The position numbers were made by a program, and so were the translations under genes. The notes beneath the pieces were generated by a model. That model saw only the letters and a list, made by a program, of their open reading frames with translations. It was not told the DNA's origin and searched no databases. From assembly GCF_017916275.1 (NCBI RefSeq), contig NZ_JAFMST010000008.1:1-64000 (forward strand): DNA of 64,000 nt. The letters run 5' to 3'. The stretch comes from Rubellimicrobium arenae. Lineage in GTDB: Bacteria > Pseudomonadota > Alphaproteobacteria > Rhodobacterales > Rhodobacteraceae. This document shows, in pieces, positions 1 through 8,652 of this stretch (the stretch's first letter is position 1; each line of letters opens with the position of its first letter).

Positions 1-82
1 TCAGCCCCACCATGATGAGCTTCACCGCAAAGGTCGCGTGGGCAAACAGCCCCCACATCGTGTAGTCGGTCGCCTGGTCCAT
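1..82 (-). CDS. tolQ: TolQ, N-terminal fragment cut by the window edge
   Basis: Twenty-seven codons are visible, beginning MDQATDYTMWGLFAHATFAV and running off the left edge. The start resembles TolQ, the inner-membrane proton-channel subunit of the Tol-Pal system that keeps the outer membrane attached during division. The identification rests mostly on context: it follows ybgC in the same direction, and ybgC-tolQRAB is a standard order. The hydrophobic stretch that begins at about residue 10 fits the first TolQ membrane helix. ATG start at 82. Confidence 0.75.
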   Translation of the reverse strand, partial: MDQATDYTMWGLFAHATFAVKLIMVGL

Positions 83-207
83 GTGCCTGTCTCTGCCGCC
101 TGCCGCCACTCGAGGGCGCGCTTGGGGGGTGGGGATAACTCAGAGACGCAGAAGATGCCAACCGTCTTGGCGCAATCCGAAGCGAATGTGTCTTCGCGAC
201 TGCGGCG

Positions 208-597
208 CTAGTTTGCGGCGGCGCGGAGCTGCGCGGGAATCCGCCGAGGTCGCCCGCTCGCGTCCATGGCGACCAGCGTCACGGCGCTTTGGAACAGGCA
301 GTCGGCTTGACGCCATATCTGTTGCGACAGCACCAGGCGCGCACCGGCGGCCGCAGTCACCTGGGTCCGCACCTCGAGGATGTCGTCGAATCGCGCAGGC
401 ATCAGGTAGTCGGCCTCGACTCGCCGGACGGCAAAGACGATTCCCTCCTCGGCGCGCATACGGCCCTGGTCGATCCCAGCGTTGCGTGCCCATTCCGTGC
501 GGGCGCGTTCGATGAAGCGAAGATAGTTGGCGTAGTACACGACGCCGGCAAGGTCGGTGTCCTCATAATAGACGCGGACAGGGAAGACATGGACCAT
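208..597 (-). CDS. ybgC: YbgC-type acyl-CoA thioesterase (hotdog fold)
   Basis: A 129-residue hotdog thioesterase of the tol-pal-associated YbgC family, which hydrolyses acyl-CoA thioesters. The family signature near the N-terminus reads YYEDTDLAGVVYYANYLRF and carries the catalytic Asp, with ERARTEW just after it. I start at the ATG at 597 (MVHVFPVRV) because it gives the usual family length of about 130; the frame stays open to 696, but the extra residues are not hotdog-like. It lies between ruvB and tolQ on the same strand. Confidence 0.92.
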   Translation of the reverse strand: MVHVFPVRVYYEDTDLAGVVYYANYLRFIERARTEWARNAGIDQGRMRAEEGIVFAVRRVEADYLMPARFDDILEVRTQVTAAAGARLVLSQQIWRQADCLFQSAVTLVAMDASGRPRRIPAQLRAAAN

Positions 598-743
598 GCT
601 GGCAACTTTTCCGGCCCAGCCGCCGCCGTCAAGCCGACAGGTCGGAACGGGGCCGTCGGCCAGACGTACCATCCGGGGTTCCAAGACCCAGCGCACGCTT
701 GAATTGGCGGTCTCCGAATGCCGTCGTTCTGAAGTCGTTGGAT

Positions 744-1760
744 TCAGCCGAAGAGATCGGTCTGCGCCCGGGGTGGCTCCACGCCCAGATGGCGGAAGGC
801 GGCCTGCGTCAGCATGCGCCCGCGCGGGGTGCGTTGGACCAGCCCCTGCTGAAGCAGGTAAGGCTCGATGACCTCCTCGATGGCGTCCCGTGCCTCGGAG
901 AGGGCGGCGGACAGGGTCTCCACGCCGACCGGCCCCCCCAGGTAGCTGTCGGCGATCAGCTTGAGATAGCGGCGGTCCGCCCCATCCAGGCCAAGATCAT
1001 CGACGCCCAAGCGGTTCAGCGCCCGATCGGCGATCTCACGATCGATGCGCCCATCGCCTTCGACGACGGCAAAGTCCACCACCCGCCGCAACAGGCGCCC
1101 GGCGATCCGCGGCGTCCCACGGGCCCGGCGGGCGATCTCGCGCGCGCCCTCGGGATCGGCCGGCGCGCCCAGAAGCCGGGCGTTGCGGATGACGATCTCG
1201 TAGAGTTCGTCCACGGTGTAGAATTCGAGCCGCGTGGGGATGCCGAAGCGGTCGCGCAGCGGCGTCGTCAGCAGCCCCAGCCGGGTCGTCGCCCCGACCA
1301 GCGTGAAGGGCTGGAGCTCGATTCGCACGGTCCGCGCCGCCGGCCCTTCGCCGATCACGAGGTCGAGCTGGAAATCCTCGAGCGCGGGATACAGGACCTC
1401 CTCGACCACCGGGCTCAGCCGGTGGATCTCATCGATGAACAGGACGTCCTTGGCCTCGAGATTCGTCAGGATCGCGGCCAAGTCCCCGGCCTTGGCGAGC
1501 ACCGGTCCCGAGGTCATCCGGAACCCCACCCCCAGTTCCCGCGCCATGATCTGTGCGAGCGTGGTCTTGCCGAGCCCCGGCGGGCCGTAGAACAGGGTAT
1601 GGTCCATCGCCTCGCCCCGCATCTTGGCGGACTCGATGAAGACCCTGAGGTTGGCGCGCGCCTCGTGCTGGCCGATGAACTCGGACAGGAGTTGCGGACG
1701 CAGCGCCTTGTCGGACATGTCCTCGGGCTGGAGGTCGGGGCGGAGAAGCGGATCGGACAT
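744..1760 (-). CDS. ruvB: Holliday junction branch-migration ATPase RuvB
   Basis: A 338-residue AAA+ motor that drives branch migration of Holliday junctions with RuvA and hands them to RuvC. Walker A is GPPGLGKT at residues 59-66, Walker B ends in DEIH at 110-113, and the arginine-finger segment LRDRF lies near 168-172, followed by the RuvB winged-helix C-terminus. It is the last ruv gene in ruvC-ruvA-ruvB. A 46-base gap separates it from ruvA, and that gap contains a perfect GTTC-N7-GTTC LexA box, so ruvB may have its own SOS promoter. Confidence 0.97.
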   Translation of the reverse strand: MSDPLLRPDLQPEDMSDKALRPQLLSEFIGQHEARANLRVFIESAKMRGEAMDHTLFYGPPGLGKTTLAQIMARELGVGFRMTSGPVLAKAGDLAAILTNLEAKDVLFIDEIHRLSPVVEEVLYPALEDFQLDLVIGEGPAARTVRIELQPFTLVGATTRLGLLTTPLRDRFGIPTRLEFYTVDELYEIVIRNARLLGAPADPEGAREIARRARGTPRIAGRLLRRVVDFAVVEGDGRIDREIADRALNRLGVDDLGLDGADRRYLKLIADSYLGGPVGVETLSAALSEARDAIEEVIEPYLLQQGLVQRTPRGRMLTQAAFRHLGVEPPRAQTDLFG

Positions 1761-1775
1761 GGGACCAACCTAAGT

Positions 1776-1790
1776 GTTCATGTTGTGTTC
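1776..1790. promoter_or_regulatory. LexA (SOS) box upstream of ruvB
   Basis: The plus strand reads GTTC (1776-1779), seven bases, GTTC (1787-1790). This is the direct-repeat LexA operator known from alphaproteobacteria such as Rhodobacter and Caulobacter. It lies in the ruvA-ruvB gap, 15 bases before the ruvB ATG, where a bound repressor could block a local promoter. Confidence 0.7.
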
Positions 1791-1806
1791 CGCCAGAGCC
1801 CCGGCG

Positions 1807-2508
1807 TCATTCCTTGGGCGCAAGAAGCCGCAGCGCCGCGCGGATCAGATCGGGCGTCCCGGCGCCGGGATTTGCATCGGCGGCTTGCGCCACTGCCTGC
1901 ACCGCCTCGCCGGGGGCATAACCCAGGTTGCCCAGGGCCGACAGCGCGTCGGCCTGCGCCAGGGCGGACCCATCGGGCTCGCGGCGGCGGGACCCCTTCT
2001 TCGCGGGGGCCGCGTCCTCGACCGGCTCGACGACATCGCCCTCCTCGGGGTCGAGTGTGTGGGTGGTGGCGGTCGAGGTTCCGACCAGACCTGCCATTGC
2101 CATCACGCCGGGCGCCTTCTCCCGAAGCTCGTTCACGACGCGCTGCGCGGTGCGGGGCCCGACCCCCTTGGCGCGCGCCAGCGTGGCCCAGTCCCCGAGG
2201 GCGATCGCGCGGCCCAGGGCGTCCGGCCCCAGGGCCCCCAGCAGCGCGAGGGACACCTTGGAGCCCACCCCCTGCACGGTCAGGAGCAGCCGGTGCCACT
2301 CCTTCTCGACCAGGGTCGGGAAGCCGAACAGGGTCCAGCCGTCCTCGCGCACCTGGAGTTCCGTGAAAAGTGCCACGGCCTCGCCGTTCCGGGGAAGGCT
2401 GGCCATGACGCGGTCCGAGACATGGACGAGGTAGCCCACCCCGCGCACGTCGATCAGCACATGGTCCTGCGCCCGATACACGAGCCGCCCCGCCACGCGA
2501 CCGATCAC
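1807..2508 (-). CDS. ruvA: Holliday junction DNA helicase subunit RuvA
   Basis: A 233-residue RuvA, which binds the four-way junction and loads RuvB. The N-terminal OB fold starts [12 protein letters not shown]. The helix-hairpin-helix segments follow ([18 protein letters not shown] at about 78-95, and [17 protein letters not shown] at about 114-130). A variable linker rich in acidic and Ala residues leads to the C-terminal domain III ([17 protein letters not shown]). Its ATG overlaps the ruvC stop codon by four bases, which indicates translational coupling. Confidence 0.97.
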   Translation of the reverse strand: MIGRVAGRLVYRAQDHVLIDVRGVGYLVHVSDRVMASLPRNGEAVALFTELQVREDGWTLFGFPTLVEKEWHRLLLTVQGVGSKVSLALLGALGPDALGRAIALGDWATLARAKGVGPRTAQRVVNELREKAPGVMAMAGLVGTSTATTHTLDPEEGDVVEPVEDAAPAKKGSRRREPDGSALAQADALSALGNLGYAPGEAVQAVAQAADANPGAGTPDLIRAALRLLAPKE

Positions 2509-3080
2509 CGGCGCACCTCCCGCAGGGCGCGGGCGAGCACGGCCCGAGCGGTGTTCGCCCGCTCCTCGGCGTCGCGGTCCTGGGCCTTGGCGATGGCTGC
2601 GGACAGATGTGTGGAGGACTGGAGATGATGCGCGTGGCAGATGGCCACCGCCAGGGCGTCCGCCGCATCCGGCCCGGCCAGCGACACGCCCGGCAGGTGG
2701 AGCCGCACCATGTGGTCGATCTGGGCCTTCGCGGCGTGGCCGACGCCGACGATGGCCTTCTTCACGGCGTTGGGCGCATATTCCCCGACCGTGATCCCGT
2801 ACTGGGCCGGGACGAGAAGGGCGATCGCCCGCGCCTGTCCCAGCTTGAGCGTGCCGACGGCGTCCTTGTTGACGAAGGTCTGCTCCACCGCGGCGGCTTC
2901 GGGGTCCTGCGCCGAGACGACGGCCCGCATCTGGTCGTAAAGCCGAAGCAGGCGGATCGCGAGGTCACCCTGTCCGGAATGGACGATGCCGTTGGCGATA
3001 TGGCGAATACGCGGCCCATCGACCTCGATGACGCCCCAGCCCATGTTCTGGAGGCCCGGATCGATTCCCATCACGCGCAT
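2505..3080 (-). CDS. ruvC: Crossover junction endonuclease RuvC
   Basis: A 191-residue resolvase that cuts Holliday junctions. The four acidic catalytic residues are visible: Asp7 in MGIDPG, Glu66 in AVEQTF, and Asp138 and Asp141 in [12 protein letters not shown] chose the ATG at 3080 (MRVMGIDPG) because family members begin directly with the first beta strand; an upstream extension to 3185 is not conserved-looking. It is the first gene of ruvCAB. Confidence 0.96.
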   Translation of the reverse strand: MRVMGIDPGLQNMGWGVIEVDGPRIRHIANGIVHSGQGDLAIRLLRLYDQMRAVVSAQDPEAAAVEQTFVNKDAVGTLKLGQARAIALLVPAQYGITVGEYAPNAVKKAIVGVGHAAKAQIDHMVRLHLPGVSLAGPDAADALAVAICHAHHLQSSTHLSAAIAKAQDRDAEERANTARAVLARALREVRR

Positions 3081-3514
3081 CCCTGCCCCTTTCGCGCCAC
3101 CAGTGCCGACCCGGGACCTAGCACAAAGGGGGAACGGGAACCAGTCGGACCCGGGAACTCCCCTCCCCTGCGGCCCTGAGGCCACTCTGTCCCGACCAGG
3201 ACGTAACGCGCGAACCCCCGTGGGAGCGCCATTCGCCCCTGGACACCGGGGCGAGACCGAAGGCTTGGAGGACGACGAGAGAGCGGCCGGCCCGGCAGGC
3301 TTGCCCTTGGGCCCATGCGCCTGACCGGCCGCTCACTTCCCCGGTCTGCGCCGCGCTGTTCTTGTTATCGCTGGCGACCTGCTGCTCGAAGGTGGCCTGT
3401 CGCTCGGGGTTCGTGAGGCCAAGGCGCCGGAGCGCCCTGGCCTGTTGCCGGCCCGATGACACGCCAATATGGCGAAATAACGGCAGATCGGCCTGCAAGT
3501 GGCTGTTTACGCCA
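3081..3514. other. 434-base stretch between prmA and ruvC with a strong inverted repeat
   Basis: No gene is certain here. On the minus strand a frame of 126 codons opens with TTG at 3498, 16 bases after the prmA stop. Its first 60 or so residues include GLTNPERQATFEQQVASDNK and use GC-rich codons. The frame then runs through a 10-base perfect inverted repeat (3281-3290 with 3325-3334), where the sequence stops looking like protein. It may be a small unknown gene, possibly decayed, ending at a terminator. Repeat-like terminators in a single frame would explain the layout equally well. Confidence 0.3.
3281..3334 (-). terminator. Inverted repeat, possible terminator upstream of ruvC
   Basis: The arms GAGCGGCCGG (3281-3290) and CCGGCCGCTC (3325-3334) are perfectly complementary, with a GC-rich interior that can fold further. 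Read on the minus strand, the stem is followed by TCTCGTCGTCC, a poor T-tract. It could end transcription from prmA before ruvC. Confidence 0.4.
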
Positions 3515-4393
3515 TCATTTCTCGGGTGCAGCCAGGATCAGCGTCGCCCATTCGCCGATCTCCTCCCGCTCGATCTCGGTCAGGCCGGCTTTGGCATAGG
3601 CGGCGGCAACCTCGTCCGCCTGGTTGGTCAGGAGGCCCGAAAGGATCACGCGTGCCCCCGGCGCGGCCGCGGCCGCGATGTCCGGAGCCAGCGTGATGAG
3701 CGGTCCCTTGAGGATGTTGGCCAGGATGAGGTCGAAGGGCGCCCCGTCGCGGAACTCGGGCGCGTCCAGGCCGGCGGCCTCGATGCAGGCCACGCGGTCG
3801 CCCAGTCCGTTCGCCCCAAGGTTGGCGCGGGCCGTCTCGACCGCGACCGGGTCGATGTCCCCGGCGACGACGGGACTCGCCTCGGGCCAGAGCCGCGCGG
3901 CGCCCATCGCCAGCACTGCGGTCCCGGCCCCGACATCCGCTACGCTGCGCGGATGGAAGCCGCCCCGCTCCAGCCGGTCGATGGCGCGAAGGCAGCCGAC
4001 CGTCGTGCCATGGTGGCCGGTGCCGAAGGCCATCGCGGCCTCGATCAGCAGGGGCACCATGTCCGTGGGCACCTTGTCGGCGTCATGGGAGCCGTAAAGA
4101 AAGAACCGGCCCGCCTGGACGGGCGGAAGGTCGCGCCGGACCTTGGCGACCCAGTCCACGTCCGGCACCTCGGACAGGGTCCAGGGCCGCGCGCCATGAA
4201 CGGCCGCCAGCAGATCGAGCACGATGCCGTCCGGCTCGTCCTCGAAATGGGCGCCGATCTCGAAGCGGCCCGAGCCGTCCTCGATCTCGAAATGGCCCAC
4301 GGCGAAGGGCGGCGGGTCGAGATCCTCCACGGCCTCGGCCAAGGCCTGCGCCGAGGCAAGGCCGTTGGTGGTGGTGATGGCGGAATACATCAT
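3515..4393 (-). CDS. prmA: Ribosomal protein L11 methyltransferase PrmA
   Basis: About 292 residues. A SAM-dependent enzyme that trimethylates lysines and the N-terminus of ribosomal protein L11. The SAM motif is DVGAGTAVLAMGAARL, the NIL motif is ANILKGPL, and an AFGTGHH segment precedes the fold, as in PrmA. Two adjacent ATG codons (4393 and 4390) are possible starts; an AAGGAGGG Shine-Dalgarno lies eight bases upstream of the first. That ribosome-binding site forms one arm of a perfect hairpin (see 4400-4422). The frame is open to 4447, but the upstream part is unlike the family. Confidence 0.93.
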   Translation of the reverse strand: MMYSAITTTNGLASAQALAEAVEDLDPPPFAVGHFEIEDGSGRFEIGAHFEDEPDGIVLDLLAAVHGARPWTLSEVPDVDWVAKVRRDLPPVQAGRFFLYGSHDADKVPTDMVPLLIEAAMAFGTGHHGTTVGCLRAIDRLERGGFHPRSVADVGAGTAVLAMGAARLWPEASPVVAGDIDPVAVETARANLGANGLGDRVACIEAAGLDAPEFRDGAPFDLILANILKGPLITLAPDIAAAAAPGARVILSGLLTNQADEVAAAYAKAGLTEIEREEIGEWATLILAAPEK

Positions 4394-4399
4394 GGGGCG

Positions 4400-4422
4400 G
4401 GCCCTCCTTCGGGAGGAGGGCC
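4400..4422 (-). promoter_or_regulatory. Hairpin enclosing the prmA ribosome-binding site
   Basis: GGCCCTCCT (4400-4408) pairs perfectly with AGGAGGGCC (4414-4422), leaving a five-base loop. On the minus-strand transcript, the arm nearest the gene contains the AAGGAGGG Shine-Dalgarno sequence, so it would be hidden when folded. The hairpin also sits after msrA and could act as a weak terminator, but no T-tract follows. Confidence 0.5.
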
Positions 4423-4471
4423 TAGGGTGCCCGATGCCAACGGTCAACCGGAGGCGAAGGCCGCCCGGTGG

Positions 4472-5122
4472 TCATACGGCGACGCCGACCGGGCAGGTCA
4501 CGCCGGTCCCGCCCACGCCGCAGTAGCCGCGCGGGTTCTTGTGGAGGTACTGCTGGTGGTAGTCCTCGGCCAGGTAGAAGGGCCCGGCGTCCTTGATCTC
4601 GGTCGTGATCGCGCCATAGCCCGCCGCCCGCAGCCGCTCCTCGAAAATGGCCTTGGTCCGTTCGGCCGCGTCCCGCTGGGCGTCGCTGAAGGTGTAGATG
4701 CCCGAACGGTATTGCGTGCCCCGGTCGTTGCCCTGCCGCATCCCCTGGGTCGGGTCATGTCCTTCCCAGAAGGTCCGGAGAAGATCCTCGTAGGAGATGA
4801 CCTCCGGATCGTAGACCACGCGCACGAGCTCGTTGTGGCCCGTGCGGCCGGTGCAGACCTCCTCGTAGGTCGGGTTCGGCGTGTAGCCCGCGCCGTAGCC
4901 CACCATGGTCGAGTGGACGCCGGGGAGCTTCCAGAACATCCGTTCCACACCCCAGAAGCAGCCCATCCCGAACTCCGCGACCTCCATCCCCTCGGGCACG
5001 TCCAGGCTGATCGGGGTGCCCAGCACGGCGTGCGTGTCGGAGGTGGGGATGGGCCGCGAGCGGCCGGGCAAAGCCTCGTCGGCGCTGATCATGCGGGTCT
5101 TGTCGGGGAAAAGGCTGAACAT
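4472..5122 (-). CDS. msrA: Peptide methionine-S-sulfoxide reductase MsrA
   Basis: A 216-residue enzyme that reduces methionine-S-sulfoxide in oxidised proteins. The catalytic Cys55 sits in GMGCFWGVE, and the C-terminal segment [13 protein letters not shown] supplies recycling cysteines. The [10 protein letters not shown] end is typical. I start at the ATG at 5122 (MFSLFPDK) because AGGAG lies eight bases upstream; a GTG at 5131 is in frame but would overlap the ribosome-binding site. prmA follows 78 bases later on the same strand. Confidence 0.96.
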   Translation of the reverse strand: MFSLFPDKTRMISADEALPGRSRPIPTSDTHAVLGTPISLDVPEGMEVAEFGMGCFWGVERMFWKLPGVHSTMVGYGAGYTPNPTYEEVCTGRTGHNELVRVVYDPEVISYEDLLRTFWEGHDPTQGMRQGNDRGTQYRSGIYTFSDAQRDAAERTKAIFEERLRAAGYGAITTEIKDAGPFYLAEDYHQQYLHKNPRGYCGVGGTGVTCPVGVAV

Positions 5123-5191
5123 GCGGAGCACTCCTGTCCTGTCGCGGCAGATATAGGTGCGCCTCGCTGCCTTCGTCAGGGGCGCGCGTCC

Positions 5192-5392
5192 TCAATCCAT
5201 CGCGATGGCAAAGCCGGAGAAGGCCCAGGACAGGAACACCCCCGCGCCCAGCCAAGCGGCTCCGAGCCCCAGCCCGACGGCCAAGGCAGCCCCGACCCGT
5301 CCCCGCATGCCCCGGCGGACGAGCCACGCCGTCAGGAGCGCCGGGCCCAGCGCCGCGACCAGGGTGCCCAGGACGAAGGCCGCATCTGACAT
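5192..5392 (-). CDS. Small membrane protein, 66 residues
   Basis: Two hydrophobic helices (about 5-24 and 33-62) separated by a basic turn, RRGMRGR. No family is recognised. It lies six bases after priA on the same strand, so it is probably cotranscribed with it. The inside-positive turn suggests that the loop is cytoplasmic. The call as a real gene rests on placement, clean start and stop, and a coherent membrane topology. Confidence 0.6.
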   Translation of the reverse strand: MSDAAFVLGTLVAALGPALLTAWLVRRGMRGRVGAALAVGLGLGAAWLGAGVFLSWAFSGFAIAMD

Positions 5393-5398
5393 GGGACC

Positions 5399-7768
5399 TC
5401 ACATGAAGCTTTGGGGATCGATGTCGATGGTGAGCCGCAGGTCCGAGGGAAACCGGAACTGCGCGACCCAGCGGGCGATCGCGTCCTGAAGCGGCGCTCC
5501 CCGGTCGGCCTTGATGAGGAGCCGGACGCGGTGCCGCCCCCGCACGCGGGCGATGGGCGCGGGCGCGGGCCCCCAGACCTCGGCCCCGATCTTCGCCAGC
5601 GGCTCCTTGCTCCGGGCCATCTCCACGGCCTTGTCCATGGCCTCCTGCGCGTCCTCGGAGGACAGGATGATCCCGGCCAGCCGCGAGAACGGCGGCATTC
5701 CGGCCATGCGCCGCGCGTCCGCCTCGGCCCGCCAGAACCCTTCGTCGTCGCCCTTGAGGATCGCCTGGATCACAGGATGGTGCGGCTGGTAGGTCTGGAG
5801 CAGCGCCTCGCCCGGCGCGTCCGACCGCCCGGCCCGCCCCGACACCTGCCGCATCAGCGCGAAGGTGCGCTCGGCCGCGCGCAGGTCCGATCCATAAAGC
5901 CCCAGGTCCGCGTCGATCACCCCGGCCAGCGTCAGCTTGGGGAAGTTGTGCCCTTTGGCCACCAGCTGCGTGCCGATGATGATGTCGGCGGCGCCGTCGG
6001 CGATCTGCTCGATGGCGTCCTTGAGCGACTTGGCCGAGCCGTAGAGGTCCGAGGACAGCACCGCCGTCCGCGCCGTCGGGAAGAGCGCCGCGACCTCCTC
6101 GGCCAGCCGCTCCACCCCCGGCCCCACGGGGGCGAGCTTGCCCTCGGCCCCGCAATCGGGGCAGGCGACGGGCATCGGAAAGGTCTCGCCGCACTGGTGG
6201 CACATCAGGCGCCGCATGAAGCGGTGCTCCACCAGCCGCGCGTCGCAATGCGGGCAGCCCAGCTGGTGGCCGCAGGACCGGCAGAGCGTCACCGGGGCAT
6301 AGCCGCGCCGGTTGATGAAGAGGAGCGACTGCTCCTCCCGCTCCAGCCGGTGCGCCACGGCCTCGGCCAGGGTGGGTCCGACCCAGTTGCCGCGGGCGAC
6401 GTCCTCCAGCCGCATGTCGACGGCCTTGATGGTGGGCAGCACGGCAAGGCCCACCCGCGCGGGCAGGGTCAGGCGCGCGTATTTCCCGGTCTGGGCGTTG
6501 TGCCAGCTTTCCAGGCAGGGCGTGGCCGAAGCCAGGATCACCTGCGACTTCTCGATGGAGGCGCGCAGCACGGCCATGTCACGGGCGTTGTACAGGACGC
6601 CGTCCTCCTGCTTGTAGGAGGTGTCGTGCTCCTCGTCGACGACGACGAGGCCCAGGTCGCGGAACGGCAGGAACAGGGCCGACCGCGCCCCCACCACGAG
6701 GCTCGCCCCGCCGAGGGCCGTCTGCCGCCAGAGGCGCCGGCGCTCGGACTGGGTCATCCCCGAATGCCATTCGGCGGCCGGCGCCCCGAACCTCGCCTCG
6801 ACGCGCGACAGGAAGGCCCCGGTCAGCGCGATCTCGGGCAGCAGCACCAGCGCCTGCCGGCCTTGGCGCAAGGTCTCGGCCACGGCCTCCAGATAGACTT
6901 CGGTCTTGCCCGAGCCCGTCACGCCCTTGAGGAGGGTGGTGTTGTAGGTCCTCGCCTCCGCCCCGATCCGCAGCGCCGCGGCGGCCAGCATCTGGTCCGG
7001 CGTCAGGGCCACGCCCTTTCCGTCGACGTCCAGCACCGGATAGGGCCGGTCGCGCGGGGTCTCGCACTCGATGACGGCGCCCTGGGTCACGAGGCCGCGG
7101 ATCACCGCCGTCCCGACCCCGGCCATCGACGCCAGCTCGCCCAGGGTCAGGCTCAGGTCCGGGTGGTCGCGCAGCACGGCCAGCACGCGGCCGCGGGCGT
7201 CCGTCATCCGCCCGGCCTCGCGCGGGCCGATGCGGTAGACGTGCCGCATGGCCTGGCCTTCGGTCAGCCCCGGCGCACGCGTGGCGAGCCGCACCATCGC
7301 TGGCAGCGGCGTCAGCGTGTAATCGGCGGCACGGCCCAGGAACTCGCGCATGGAGGAGCGGAGCGGCGGCGCATCGAGGATGCGCGTGACCGGCCGCAGG
7401 CGCGCCTCGGGAACCTCGCCCGTGCCCTGCCCCCAGACGATCCCCACGATCTTGCGCGGGCCCAGCGGCACCTCCACGAAGGCGCCCGGGGCGCATCCCT
7501 CGGCCGGCGCCTTGTAGTCGAGCAGGCGGTCAAGCGCGCCGAGCGGCAGGATGCCGACGCGTTCGCCCGGGGCGAAGCGCGCCTCGTAGGAGGGCTCGGC
7601 CATGCGCCAGACCGGGGGCGCCGCGGCGGGGGAGGGTTCGGGCTGCCCCTCATCGTCCGGCCGCCCGGGCGCGTCCAGGAGGTCGAGGCCGAACGGATCC
7701 CCCTCCGTCCCAGGCCCGGCCGGCAGGGCGGCCGGGACGATGCGCTTGTCCTTGCGGGGCTTGGGCAT
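5399..7768 (-). CDS. priA: Primosomal replication-restart helicase PriA
   Basis: A 789-residue superfamily 2 helicase that reloads the replisome at collapsed forks. Walker A is GVTGSGKTE, the DEAH-like box is DEEHD, and the helicase motif ASATPCLES follows. The zinc-binding block carries eight cysteines (C-x2-C-x5-C-x2-C, then three more pairs or singles in MCHQCG and CPDCG). The N-terminal DNA-binding domain begins near residue 55 (EPSYEARFAPGERVGILPLG); the 50 or so residues before it are low-complexity. A LexA box lies 22 bases before the ATG. Confidence 0.97.
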   Translation of the reverse strand: MPKPRKDKRIVPAALPAGPGTEGDPFGLDLLDAPGRPDDEGQPEPSPAAAPPVWRMAEPSYEARFAPGERVGILPLGALDRLLDYKAPAEGCAPGAFVEVPLGPRKIVGIVWGQGTGEVPEARLRPVTRILDAPPLRSSMREFLGRAADYTLTPLPAMVRLATRAPGLTEGQAMRHVYRIGPREAGRMTDARGRVLAVLRDHPDLSLTLGELASMAGVGTAVIRGLVTQGAVIECETPRDRPYPVLDVDGKGVALTPDQMLAAAALRIGAEARTYNTTLLKGVTGSGKTEVYLEAVAETLRQGRQALVLLPEIALTGAFLSRVEARFGAPAAEWHSGMTQSERRRLWRQTALGGASLVVGARSALFLPFRDLGLVVVDEEHDTSYKQEDGVLYNARDMAVLRASIEKSQVILASATPCLESWHNAQTGKYARLTLPARVGLAVLPTIKAVDMRLEDVARGNWVGPTLAEAVAHRLEREEQSLLFINRRGYAPVTLCRSCGHQLGCPHCDARLVEHRFMRRLMCHQCGETFPMPVACPDCGAEGKLAPVGPGVERLAEEVAALFPTARTAVLSSDLYGSAKSLKDAIEQIADGAADIIIGTQLVAKGHNFPKLTLAGVIDADLGLYGSDLRAAERTFALMRQVSGRAGRSDAPGEALLQTYQPHHPVIQAILKGDDEGFWRAEADARRMAGMPPFSRLAGIILSSEDAQEAMDKAVEMARSKEPLAKIGAEVWGPAPAPIARVRGRHRVRLLIKADRGAPLQDAIARWVAQFRFPSDLRLTIDIDPQSFM

Positions 7769-7790
7769 TCTGAGTCCCTCCGGGAGGCTG

Positions 7791-7805
7791 GTTCCCGATA
7801 TGTTC
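7791..7805. promoter_or_regulatory. LexA (SOS) box upstream of priA
   Basis: GTTC (7791-7794), seven bases, GTTC (7802-7805), an exact alphaproteobacterial LexA direct repeat. It lies 22 bases before the priA ATG, in the 197-base divergent region shared with the DUF484 gene. The orientation and short distance suggest control of priA. Further GAAC copies at about 7820 and 7843 do not have the N7 spacing. Confidence 0.65.
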
Positions 7806-7965
7806 CATTTTGGTCACAGGAACAAGTCTTTTGCCCCAAGGAACAGGTCTGGCGTGAAGGCCACGATTCGCCGAAGGCCCGTCCCTGCCTCGCCCGACTC
7901 GGCTGGTCAGGTCGGGCGCGGCTGATAGTCTGCCGTCCGAACACCAACGAAAAGAGTGTGACGGC

Positions 7966-8652
7966 ATGAGCAGCAGCCCCATCATGGACCCCAAGGTCCG
8001 CGAGAGCATCATCGCGGACCCTGCGGTCCTCCTGGACGACAAGGACATCATGCGGGTCCTGGTCGCCGCCAACGAGAGGGCGATGGGCCCCAACATCGTG
8101 GACCTGCGCGGCATCGCGATGGACCGGCTCGAGGCGCGGCTCGACCGGCTCGAGGACACGCATCGGAGCGTCATCGCCGCCGCCTACGACAACGTGGCCG
8201 GAACGGCCCAGATCCATCGCGCCGTGCTGCGCCTTCTCGAGCCCCAGCGCTTCGAGACCTTCCTGCGCGACTTGGGCGGCGACGTCATGCAGATCCTGCG
8301 CGTCGATTCGCTGCGCCTGGTGATCGAGGCCGACCAGGCCGACGGCGACGACGGGGTCGAAAGGCTCGACAGCATCCTTTGCATGGAGCCGCGCGGCTTC
8401 GTGGACGCCTACCTCCGCGCGGGCAGCGGGTTCCCGGCCAAGCCCGTGGTGCTGCGGCAGGTCGGGCTCGCCTCCATCCATGCGGACGACATCGAATCCG
8501 AGGCTTGCCTGCGGCTGGACCTCGGCGAGGACGTGGGCCTGCTCGCCATGGGATCGCGCGCCGTCTCGCACTTCTCGCCCCAGCACGGCACGGACCTCCT
8601 GGGCTTCTTCGGCGCGGTGGTCGAGCGGGCGCTGCGCCGCTTCATCGGATGA
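7966..8652 (+). CDS. DUF484 family protein
   Basis: A 228-residue protein of the DUF484 family (GAF-like fold; the YigA family in E. coli). An N-terminal helical region (LDRLEARLDRLEDTHRSVI) precedes the GAF-like domain, which ends in VSHFSPQHGTDLLGFFGAVVERAL. Its stop codon overlaps the xerC start by four bases. DUF484 genes are regularly found next to xerC, but their role is not established. Confidence 0.88.
   Translation: MSSSPIMDPKVRESIIADPAVLLDDKDIMRVLVAANERAMGPNIVDLRGIAMDRLEARLDRLEDTHRSVIAAAYDNVAGTAQIHRAVLRLLEPQRFETFLRDLGGDVMQILRVDSLRLVIEADQADGDDGVERLDSILCMEPRGFVDAYLRAGSGFPAKPVVLRQVGLASIHADDIESEACLRLDLGEDVGLLAMGSRAVSHFSPQHGTDLLGFFGAVVERALRRFIG

Noticed and set aside
699-2366. A 555-codon plus-strand frame opposite ruvB and ruvA
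   Set aside because: It is the reverse complement of strongly supported genes; its length comes from GC-rich codon structure and it has no domain.
7818-7846. A second possible LexA box formed by GAAC copies near 7820 and 7843
   Set aside because: The spacing is 19 bases rather than seven, so it does not fit the operator.
5411-7969. An 852-codon plus-strand frame opposite priA
   Set aside because: Antisense shadow of priA, composed of Arg/Pro/Gly/His-rich sequence without motifs.
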